DNA of 49,596 bases from contig CADAKX010000033.1 in the NCBI GenBank assembly GCA_902788605.1, positions 1 to 49,596 of the forward strand, in the 5' to 3' direction. The translations under genes were made by a program, and so were the position numbers. The notes below the pieces were generated by a model. The model saw only the letters and a program-made list of their open reading frames with translations, did not search any database and had not been told where the DNA came from. Below are positions 15,867-22,358 of the stretch, in pieces; within the stretch, counting starts at the first letter, position 1, and every line of letters starts with the position of its first letter. Origin of the DNA: an uncultured Prevotellaceae bacterium (GTDB lineage: Bacteria; Bacteroidota; Bacteroidia; Bacteroidales; Bacteroidaceae).

Positions 15867-15874
15867 TTAGAATT

Positions 15875-17131
15875 CTATTTTATATAAAAGCTTGCATGTA
15901 ATTGCATGTGAGCTGGCTGAGGACGATGCATATCCAGATTTCTCCAGCGATTATTGTCTTTTCTCAACTTAAGGAATTCATCAAGAACTTTGTCTTTAAC
16001 CTCGAATTTGTCAAGCAGACAGCCTGGAACGACATAAACGAACTCCAGATGATTAACATGAAACTCGGCTATCAAATAGGGATAATTATTGGATTCATTC
16101 TTCCTGAAAAACATGTTAATGTATGGATGTTGTACAGGCTCGGTGTATATCGTCTCTTTTACAATAGGTAATTGCGAAAAATTGACCTCGCCGTTTATCC
16201 ATTTAATAGTTTCTTTGAAAAAAGGTAATTGTTTGTCAGGCAACATGCCTATTACAAATTTAACAAGAGCGCGATAAACCTTATGATAGTTGATATATCC
16301 TCCATCGACATAAACATCGGTCTGCTTTTCAGATGATTCTATCCTCGCTTTAGAGTTGTCAAGAATGTCAAAACGAATCTTATTTGTTTTTTCATCAACG
16401 TCGAGCCTGAACGAAGACGTATGTGTCGTGAAATACGGGTGACCTTCATATTGCGCGGCTAGAGTCCTATATATGGATATATAATTCACGAATTCTTGCT
16501 CAATCCCTGCCCCAAAAAAGGTATTGCACTCATCGCATTCATCATTAGTAAAGAAAAAATGATTGCCAAGACAATCTGATATGGTGTGGGCATCTTTCTT
16601 GAAGGTCGTTTCTGGCATTTTTTTGCCACAGTACCTACATATCCGTTTAGCTCGTTCTTGAGCACCAAAACGAATTCTTTCTTTGGGAGCATAGCAAAAG
16701 GGCTTATAAATTTGCATCCATGATTCATTCTGATTTAAGAATTCGTCAAATCTCTGTTTTGCAGGTATACCTTGTTCTAGTTCCTGCATCTTAAATAAAA
16801 TTTCCTTCTTGTTTATAAATTCAATAGGCTCATTAAATGAAATTCCCAAATATCTGCCTTCTTCCAGTTTAGAAACAAGAGAAATAACTTCATTCAATTT
16901 AGGAAATAGTACAGCCCATTTCTCCATTGTGGACAAAAATGGCTTCTTCCAGTGCTCTATGATCGGGAGCACATATGTTGAATCTGGCAAGTTCTCATTG
17001 CGAACAAATGTTTTCAGCACTCTTACAAGTTCAAAGTCTGACAACTGAGATGTACTGAGTTTCGACGACTCCAATCCACATCCCACCTCATTCGTTTCCT
17101 CACTCGTAAAAAAATTTATAACGTATGCCAT
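15875..17131 (-). CDS. HNH endonuclease-like protein of the restriction operon
   Basis: A 418-residue protein. Residues ~150-205 hold a zinc-bound HNH pattern: RICRYCGKKMPETTF, DAHTISDCLGNHFFFTNDEC and DECDECNTFFG, giving CxxC, a central His and Asn, and a second CxxC. The flanking regions are not recognised. It is the last gene of the four-gene restriction operon, three bases after vsr. Its role may be an accessory nuclease that cuts modified or unmodified DNA; that is inference. The base composition is AT-rich compared with neighbours outside the island, suggesting transfer with the operon. Confidence 0.8.
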   Translation of the reverse strand: MAYVINFFTSEETNEVGCGLESSKLSTSQLSDFELVRVLKTFVRNENLPDSTYVLPIIEHWKKPFLSTMEKWAVLFPKLNEVISLVSKLEEGRYLGISFNEPIEFINKKEILFKMQELEQGIPAKQRFDEFLNQNESWMQIYKPFCYAPKERIRFGAQERAKRICRYCGKKMPETTFKKDAHTISDCLGNHFFFTNDECDECNTFFGAGIEQEFVNYISIYRTLAAQYEGHPYFTTHTSSFRLDVDEKTNKIRFDILDNSKARIESSEKQTDVYVDGGYINYHKVYRALVKFVIGMLPDKQLPFFKETIKWINGEVNFSQLPIVKETIYTEPVQHPYINMFFRKNESNNYPYLIAEFHVNHLEFVYVVPGCLLDKFEVKDKVLDEFLKLRKDNNRWRNLDMHRPQPAHMQLHASFYIK

Positions 17132-17134
17132 AAC

Positions 17135-17662
17135 CTATGAATCATTTTCTGCCGCCATTGGCATCTTCACGTCCTCTTCCTCCAATTGAGGATATGGAAT
17201 ACTCGTGGCGCCATGATCCTGCAACCAAATGTGGTTGAGGGTAAAAGCGATAGAATCCAATGTCTGCTCCCTCTGCTTAGGTTTCAACTCACACTCCCAA
17301 ACGGTGATGCAATGCCAGCCCATTTCTGCCAACTTGCGCTGTTCCTCCTTATCGCGCTCCTTGTTCCTACGAATCTTCGCCACCCAGAAATCATGGTTCG
17401 TTGTTGGTATCTTGCAGCAGACAGAACTTTCCATTGTTTTTGAATCAACATTGTGCCCATGCCAGAAGCATCCGTTGATGAAGATGCAAGTTCTGTATTT
17501 CCTCAGCACCAAGTCAGGATGCCCAGGCAAACGTTTGTGATTTAAGCGGTACCTGAAACCACGTTTCCACAGCCCACGACGCACAATCATTTCTGGCTTC
17601 GTATTCTTATTATGAATAGCCGCCATGTTCTTGTGACGCTGTTGTGGAGTGAGGTGGTCCAT
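17135..17662 (-). CDS. vsr: Very short patch repair endonuclease
   Basis: Vsr nicks DNA at T:G mismatches made by deamination of 5-methylcytosine in CC(A/T)GG sites. The 175-residue product has the full signature: MAAIHNKNTKPEMIVRRGLW, the catalytic GHPDLVLRKYRTCIFINGCF with the key Asp in GHPDLV, then FWHGHNV, and a C-terminal WECELK. Its presence fits the EcoRII-type specificity of its neighbours. It lies 10 bases after the nuclease gene and 3 bases before the HNH gene. Confidence 0.95.
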   Translation of the reverse strand: MDHLTPQQRHKNMAAIHNKNTKPEMIVRRGLWKRGFRYRLNHKRLPGHPDLVLRKYRTCIFINGCFWHGHNVDSKTMESSVCCKIPTTNHDFWVAKIRRNKERDKEEQRKLAEMGWHCITVWECELKPKQREQTLDSIAFTLNHIWLQDHGATSIPYPQLEEEDVKMPMAAENDS

Positions 17663-17672
17663 TACATAGACA

Positions 17673-18875
17673 TTATGACATAATAAAATGTTTGGGCATG
17701 TGCTCCTGTTTCTCCTTTACAATCTCAATAAAGCCACTTAAGGTGTTAAGGCTTTCTCGATATTCCTCAGGATAGCTGTCAATATGCGACTGGGGTACAA
17801 CGAGCTTTACTTTCTCGTCGGCCATTTCCTTCAATTGGTTTTTCGAGATACCTTGCTGTAGCGTAAACAGAAACTTTTCATCGACCCTGTCTGCTTCGTT
17901 AATGACCTGACGCCACCTGTCTTTACATGTGGTTTTTGCACCAAGTACGGTAAGGTCTTCTGCAGGGAATTCGAAATTGTGATAGCATATACTATTGGGG
18001 AAAAGGAAATCTGGTTTCTTATTGTTTTCAGTTACAGCCTGCTCTTCGAACAGAAGTTCTTTAGCCGTAAAGATTGCAGATAAATGATGCTCCAAGGACT
18101 TGCCTGCGCGTGATTTTCTACGGTTCAGGATCTTGTTGGAGAACTCAATTAAGGACTGACAATCTGCAAATGGCTTTGTATAGATGGGCTTATATACCTT
18201 TTCCTCCAGAGAACGAAACATTGACAGTTCCGTATCATACCAGTTGAGAAGTATCTTATCTGGAGATTGACATATACTCTCGGTATTAATCCTATTAAGC
18301 TTGTTAAACAGCTCCTGAGCCATTTTCCCCATTTCTGATGTCTGAGGAAAATCTTTCATATCTTTGATAGCTTCATCGATAGCAACTTGCAGGGACGTTT
18401 TTTCGCTTATGGTGCTTACAATATTTGCAACGTCAATTATCTGATTCGGTCTATCTGCTGCGAGGTTAAAGTGCAACATAAACGTATCGATGTCGTCCTC
18501 CGTACTCAACACGAACCCCTCATAATCATCATCTGTTTGCTTGGCAATAATCAACAAATCGCCAACATGATCTTCTTCAAAATATGGGAAGTCATTTCCA
18601 AAACGAGTAATACGCAGCTCATTTTTCGCCTTCCCGTAATAAGTCATTCGGCTATCCGTCACCAAGTCATTCTGCCATCGGATTTTCACCATCTTATCCT
18701 TATTCTCTCCCTTAACCTTGTCTTGATTAAAAATTATAGGATAGGCTGCAATTGGCAATAAGAAACCGTATTGATGTCCGCCTGTTGCATGGGTATCATT
18801 GGCAGAAAGGAAACGACAGAACGCACCTTTTGACTGTGTTACACTTTGAATAGCTGATGATAACAGTTCGTTCAT
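17673..18875 (-). CDS. EcoRII-type type II restriction endonuclease
   Basis: A 400-residue protein with the two-domain EcoRII layout. The N-terminal effector-like domain (residues ~30-170) contains GFLLPIAAYPIIFN and MTYYGKAKNELRITRFG. The C-terminal catalytic domain (~240-390) contains RRKSRAGKSLEHHLSAIF, KKPDFLFPNS and the signature LTVLGAKTTCKDRWRQV of the PD-(D/E)xK nuclease core. EcoRII cuts CCWGG and needs more than one site for efficient cleavage; the same target is expected here. It follows the methylase gene by five bases. Confidence 0.93.
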   Translation of the reverse strand: MNELLSSAIQSVTQSKGAFCRFLSANDTHATGGHQYGFLLPIAAYPIIFNQDKVKGENKDKMVKIRWQNDLVTDSRMTYYGKAKNELRITRFGNDFPYFEEDHVGDLLIIAKQTDDDYEGFVLSTEDDIDTFMLHFNLAADRPNQIIDVANIVSTISEKTSLQVAIDEAIKDMKDFPQTSEMGKMAQELFNKLNRINTESICQSPDKILLNWYDTELSMFRSLEEKVYKPIYTKPFADCQSLIEFSNKILNRRKSRAGKSLEHHLSAIFTAKELLFEEQAVTENNKKPDFLFPNSICYHNFEFPAEDLTVLGAKTTCKDRWRQVINEADRVDEKFLFTLQQGISKNQLKEMADEKVKLVVPQSHIDSYPEEYRESLNTLSGFIEIVKEKQEHMPKHFIMS

Positions 18876-18880
18876 AACAA

Positions 18881-20182
18881 TTATGCTATATGAAGGGTTT
18901 TAATTATCTGTTCTGAAACAGCCGTAATCAACGGCACAATTACAGAGTTGCCACATTGTCTGTACGCCTGAACATCTGATACGCGATCTATCCTGTATGC
19001 ATCAGGATATCCCATCAGACGCGCACATTCGCGTGGAGAAAGACGACGAGGATTCTTGCCTTCGCCTTGAGGAATCAGAATCTCTGAACCATCCTTGTAA
19101 TAGCGAGCGCTAAGTGTTCTCGCTATACCATTGAGGTCAACGAGTCCATATCCAAAACCATTACCTTTTGCGCGATGTTTTTCAGCATAGTTCTGAAGGT
19201 AAGTCCACAACTTATCGCTCAACGTATATTTTGGATCAATATTGGGGTCGAGGATTTCCTTGATACTGCGTGTTGCTTCATGCTGCTCAGGGAAGTTAAA
19301 ACTCTCCTTCCCACCATAGACATCTTCATCGAAACCAACAATCATAATTCTCTCACGATGCTGGGGTACGTAGGTTTGTCCATCCATCACCAGATAGTGT
19401 ACAGAATATCGTAATTCCTTGAGCGTATCATAGATAACTCGGAAGGTATTACCTTTATCGTGCGAAGTCAGGTTCTTCACATTCTCCAAGAAGAATGCTT
19501 TGGGGCGATGGCGGCTAATAATATCAGCAACATCAAAGAAAAGTGTGCCTTGCGTCTTATCCTTGAAACCAGTCTCACGTCCAAGACTTTTCTTTTTGGA
19601 AACGCCTGCAATAGAGAATGGCTGACAAGGGAAGCCTGCGCAAAGTATATCGAACTTCTCAGGAATATACGATTTAGTAACCTCTTTGGTTATGTCACCA
19701 AAAGGCATGTCACCAAAGTTTGAAAAATAAGTCTTCTGCGAGTAAGCATTCCACTCAGATGAGAACACGCATTTACCTCCCTGGGCTTGCATGGCCAGAC
19801 GGAAACCGCCCATTCCTGCAAAAAGATCAATGAAAGTGAATTTTGGATTCTCTGGAGCAGGGAAAGGAACCTTGAAGAAGTCTGTAAAGAGATCATTCTC
19901 TAACGGACTCTCAGCTGCCTTACATACCGTTTCGTCACTCACGTCTTGCCACAACGGGTTTTTCTTGTCTTGCTTATGTTTGTACTCTATGTAATCACGA
20001 ATTGCTTCAAGTATTTCATGTCTTTTTTCACCTGAAGTTATGTCGTGTTTGCCATCAAGAGTATGCAGATAGTGACTAAGTATGGCTACCTGCGTCTCGT
20101 AAGACGTAGGGCCATAGATTTTCAGTCCGTCTTCTGTCACCTCTTCAGGCAGTTCTGATAGTTTTATGTCTTTTGTTGTCAT
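18881..20182 (-). CDS. dcm: DNA cytosine-5 methyltransferase, M.EcoRII/Dcm type
   Basis: Methylates cytosine in the target of the linked EcoRII-type nuclease, expected CCWGG. The 433-residue product has the C5-methylase motifs in order: [14 protein letters not shown] (I), [12 protein letters not shown] (IV, catalytic Cys), FFLENVKNL (VI), [11 protein letters not shown] (VIII) and [13 protein letters not shown] (X). The N-terminal ~95 residues before motif I are typical for the Dcm/M.EcoRII group. The start is the ATG at 20182; an upstream TTG at 20209 lies inside the promoter -7 box. First gene of the operon. Confidence 0.95.
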   Translation of the reverse strand: MTTKDIKLSELPEEVTEDGLKIYGPTSYETQVAILSHYLHTLDGKHDITSGEKRHEILEAIRDYIEYKHKQDKKNPLWQDVSDETVCKAAESPLENDLFTDFFKVPFPAPENPKFTFIDLFAGMGGFRLAMQAQGGKCVFSSEWNAYSQKTYFSNFGDMPFGDITKEVTKSYIPEKFDILCAGFPCQPFSIAGVSKKKSLGRETGFKDKTQGTLFFDVADIISRHRPKAFFLENVKNLTSHDKGNTFRVIYDTLKELRYSVHYLVMDGQTYVPQHRERIMIVGFDEDVYGGKESFNFPEQHEATRSIKEILDPNIDPKYTLSDKLWTYLQNYAEKHRAKGNGFGYGLVDLNGIARTLSARYYKDGSEILIPQGEGKNPRRLSPRECARLMGYPDAYRIDRVSDVQAYRQCGNSVIVPLITAVSEQIIKTLHIA

Positions 20183-20206
20183 TGTTTGTATCTTTTCTTT
20201 AGCACG

Positions 20207-20214
20207 CAAAGGTA
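20207..20214 (-). promoter_or_regulatory. -7 promoter box of the restriction-modification operon
   Basis: TACCTTTG on the minus strand, 24 bases before the methylase ATG. The -33 region is weak. Confidence 0.75.
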
Positions 20215-20340
20215 CGAATAATCTTTGAGATTATTCACAACACGGCACATTTTTACACATAAATTAATAAAAAAACTGGCGTGCAGCATCTCCTTCAGTC
20301 ACCAAGACTACTACCACTTGCCATGTCGCTGCAGGATGCG

Positions 20341-20447
20341 CTTTTGGGTAGTATTTTTAGCCTTTTGGGTAGTGTTAAGCGCTTTTGGGTAGTAGAAAAT
20401 AGCTCTTCGTTGACCTTTTGGGTAGCAAAATCATCCTTTTGGGTAGT
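20341..20447 (+). repeat. Five iteron-like CTTTTGGGTAGT repeats
   Basis: Copies start at 20341, 20362, 20382, 20415 (last base changed) and 20436. The start-to-start distances are 21, 20, 33 and 21 bases, close to whole helical turns, so all sites face the same side of the DNA. Spacers differ in sequence. This is the pattern of protein-binding iterons, not of CRISPR or simple tandem repeats. Confidence 0.88.
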
Positions 20448-20475
20448 GAGAAGCTCTTACCGAATTTACAAAATG

Positions 20476-20663
20476 AACGCCACTTTGCCACATTGCCACT
20501 TTGCCACATTAAGGTAGTGGCAAATGTGGGAAGAATGGCGAGAGTGGGATGGTAATATAATTAGAATAATATTATAATATATTATAATATTATTCTAAAG
20601 CATAAGCGTGAGAGGTCGGCAGGTGCTTAATGTGGCAAAGTGGCATTGTGGCGTTGTGGCAAA
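20476..20663. repeat. Inverted GTGGCNNN octamer arrays flanking a palindrome
   Basis: Four octamers on the minus strand (20476-20507) and four on the plus strand (20632-20663) face each other; a single extra GTGGCAAA lies at 20517. Each array begins at its inner end with CTTAATGTGGCAAAGTGGCA. Between them is a perfect AT palindrome (20561-20598). The right array matches the array at 11153-11184. Confidence 0.88.
20561..20598. repeat. Perfect 38-bp AT-rich palindrome
   Basis: The first 19 bases (TTAGAATAATATTATAATA) are the exact reverse complement of the last 19. It has no spacer, is almost all A and T, and could melt or extrude as a cruciform. Confidence 0.9.
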
Positions 20664-20714
20664 CTGAGAAACGGCGGATTTTAACAGATTTTCACAGGTT
20701 ACACTATGCCGAAA

Positions 20715-20746
20715 TTTGGCTTCGCACGAAAAATGTAGTACCTTTG
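20715..20746 (+). promoter_or_regulatory. Promoter of the HU-like/smalltalk genes
   Basis: TTTG (20715-20718), a 20-base spacer and TACCTTTG (20739-20746) match the consensus. The leader to the ATG at 20871 is about 120 bases, long for this window. Confidence 0.85.
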
Positions 20747-20870
20747 CATTGTCAAAAGTTAAGCGCTGCAGCAGCTACTATTAAGACAAAAAATTGCTAG
20801 GATTAATTCCAGCAAAAAACACGAGAACTAAACTGAATGTTAAACCCTAAAAACACACAAAAACAAAACT

Positions 20871-21461
20871 ATGGCAATTCGTATTATTGCACAGCGCCGA
20901 GTGCTAAAAATCGGCAAGACCCCGGGAGCGAAGAAGTTCGTGATGCGCCCTGAACTCTACACGTCGCTCACCGAGAAGAAAGTATTCAGCGAGGCCGCCA
21001 ACCACAGCGGCATCAGCGCAGGAGTCATCAAGGCAGCCTGGGACGCAGCTGGCGAAGTCATCCGCACGTGGGCTACCGAGGGTCACAGCGTACCCCTGCC
21101 CGGTCTGGGACATATGCGCTTCGGTGTCCGCTCGAAGGCAGTAGAGAGTCTGGACGACGTGAAGTCATCGCTCATCAGCACCCGCCGCATCGTGTTCACC
21201 CCCAGCACCGACGTGAAGGAAGAGCTGAAGAATACCGCCATCCAAATCACCTGTCTCGACGAGAACGGCAACGTGCTGAAGCGCGTGACCAGCGGCGACA
21301 GCGGCGAGGTGGAAGATCCTGAGAATGGAACGACCTCACCCCAGCCCTCTCCGAGCGGCGAGGGAGGTAATCAAACTGGCGGCGACAGCGGCAATCAGTC
21401 GGGCAACCAGGGTGGTGGAGGCTATACTCCTCCCTCAGGTGGCGGCAACGAGAATGATTAG
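20871..21461 (+). CDS. HU-family DNA-binding protein with disordered C-terminal tail
   Basis: A 196-residue protein. Residues ~1-125 form the divergent Bacteroidetes HU/IHF-like domain (YTSLTEKKVFSEAANHSGIS, VIKAAWDAAGEVIRTWATEG, then a beta arm LPGLGHMRFGVRSKAVES). Residues ~140-196 are Gly/Asn/Gln/Ser-rich and disordered. The tail begins with TSPQPSPSGEGG, encoded by a copy of the palindromic repeat also found in the giant gene (see 46116 and 47938). HU-like proteins bend DNA, fitting the nearby iteron and palindrome region; a role in that site is inference. The smalltalk gene follows 72 bases later. Confidence 0.9.
   Translation: MAIRIIAQRRVLKIGKTPGAKKFVMRPELYTSLTEKKVFSEAANHSGISAGVIKAAWDAAGEVIRTWATEGHSVPLPGLGHMRFGVRSKAVESLDDVKSSLISTRRIVFTPSTDVKEELKNTAIQITCLDENGNVLKRVTSGDSGEVEDPENGTTSPQPSPSGEGGNQTGGDSGNQSGNQGGGGYTPPSGGGNEND
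21334..21366 (+). repeat. Palindromic CCCTCTCC...G(A/C)GAGGG repeat inside the HU-like gene
   Basis: This 33-bp stretch matches the repeats at 46116-46151 and 47938-47972 with few changes and encodes PQPSPSGEG in the same frame as they do. Confidence 0.75.
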
Positions 21462-21533
21462 TGAGGTCTGAGGGCGGATGTCTGATGACTGAGGCCCTCA
21501 ACCTCAAGTTATTAACCTTAAACGAAAAGCATT

Positions 21534-21632
21534 ATGAAGAAAGAAGGATGGAAGACACTCTTGCAGATTCTTGCAAGCATCATCACCGCAATTATCACCA
21601 CGCTGGGCACCACCAGTTGCATGGGAATATGA
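21534..21632 (+). CDS. Smalltalk family small protein
   Basis: A 32-residue ORF: MKKEGWKTLLQILASIITA, then a hydrophobic stretch ending in TTLGTTSCMGI. This matches the Bacteroidales smalltalk family, tiny membrane-associated proteins normally encoded just after an HU-like gene, exactly as here. It has one predicted membrane helix and a Cys near the C-terminus. Function is unknown. It is too short for most gene callers. A strong terminator starts 15 bases after the stop. Confidence 0.88.
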   Translation: MKKEGWKTLLQILASIITAIITTLGTTSCMGI

Positions 21633-21647
21633 TTTCCCAATAAAAAG

Positions 21648-21679
21648 ATCCCGAGGCGAGAACAACGCCTTGGGATTTT
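21648..21679 (+). terminator. Terminator after the HU-like/smalltalk unit
   Basis: An 11-bp stem with one G-T pair (21648-21658 with 21666-21676), a 7-base loop, then a run of T. Confidence 0.88.
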
Positions 21680-21700
21680 CTATGATGAGTGAATCTATCG

Positions 21701-22146
21701 CAGACAAATAGGACTGTTTAATGAATTTTAACGCCTCTACACCTCTTATATTTAAGAAAAATGGCTATCCTTGCACCCGAATTCAAATTTAATTGTACAC
21801 GTGTCATTTATGATTATAACTATGAAAACGAATCTGAAATACATTTTTGCTGTCCTGTCAATGACCCTTTTCGTGAGTTGTTCACACGATACGGACTTCT
21901 CAATGCCCTCTACCGAGGAAGCACTTCAGAACGCCGCCGAGAAACTGGGTGTGGAGATTGACCCCAGCATGACTTGGAATGCAGCAACAGCCATCAAGGC
22001 TAATGTCTCGGTCAACCTGGGACTTGACGAGGAATATACGGTTGTCATCTATGACAAGCCCCCCCTGTTTAACGATGATGTGCACTATTATGCCAAGACA
22101 ACGATGAAGGAAGGCGAGACCGTCACCCTGAATCTCGACGTGCCCA
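21701..22146 (+). repeat. Duplicate of the promoter and 5-prime end of the LruC gene (source copy 24899-25345)
   Basis: From CAGACAAAT at 21701 the sequence tracks 24899 onward at a constant offset of 3198 bases with scattered substitutions and no net indel, ending near codon 108 of the gene. The -7 box in this copy is TATCCTTG (21766-21773), a change from TATCTTTG in the intact copy. Confidence 0.88.
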
Positions 22147-22208
22147 CGATGCTCACCTCGTGCAGACTCAGCGAGTCGTGCACCTCATTTGTCTGCGCCT
22201 CTGCCTGA
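21822..22208 (+). pseudogene. Truncated LruC-type lipoprotein gene
   Basis: The ATG at 21822 begins a lipoprotein signal (MKTNLKYIFAVLSMTLFVSC, lipobox FVSC) followed by ~85 residues nearly identical to the intact protein at 25020. Identity stops after VTLNLDVPT near 22146; the reading frame then runs into unrelated sequence that is the reverse strand of another broken gene and stops at 22208. The LruC domain is missing and the promoter -7 box carries a substitution, so this is a decayed partial duplicate. Confidence 0.85.
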
Positions 22209-22267
22209 CTGCAAAGAGCCAGTGCCACAGCAAGGCACATCACATGTCTTGAGTTAAGTCTTGTCAT
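22145..22267 (-). pseudogene. 5-prime fragment of a TonB-dependent-receptor-like gene
   Basis: On the minus strand an ATG at 22267 opens a signal peptide (MTRLNSRHVMCLAVALALCS, then QAEAQ) followed by TNEVHDSLSLHEVSIVGT, the start of a typical TonB box/plug region. After ~43 residues it runs into the broken LruC duplicate at 22146. Two gene heads thus face each other across a deletion or recombination junction. The receptor assignment rests on the short N-terminus only. Confidence 0.65.
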
Positions 22268-22358
22268 GTTATCCTGAATGATATTTCTTGCTTTGCAATA
22301 CCTAAAAATGATGAAAACGTCTCATAATCAACACAAAACGCGTAAATTGAGCTGTTTT

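Noticed and set aside
17673-20182. Avoidance of CCWGG across the window as proof of restriction pressure
   Set aside because: CCAGG and CCTGG occur in the window (for example in the tRNA and at 13470), and counts against expectation were not computed, so no claim is made.
20183-20209. TTG start for the cytosine methylase
   Set aside because: The TTG lies within the promoter -7 box; the ATG at 20182 is preferred.
20341-20447. CRISPR array
   Set aside because: The repeats are only 12 bases, spacers of 8-21 bases differ in length, and no cas gene is in the window.
20281-20517. 78-codon open frame across the iteron region
   Set aside because: It arises from the repeated 12-mer, has no plausible start context and its product is a low-complexity string of FWVV-type repeats.
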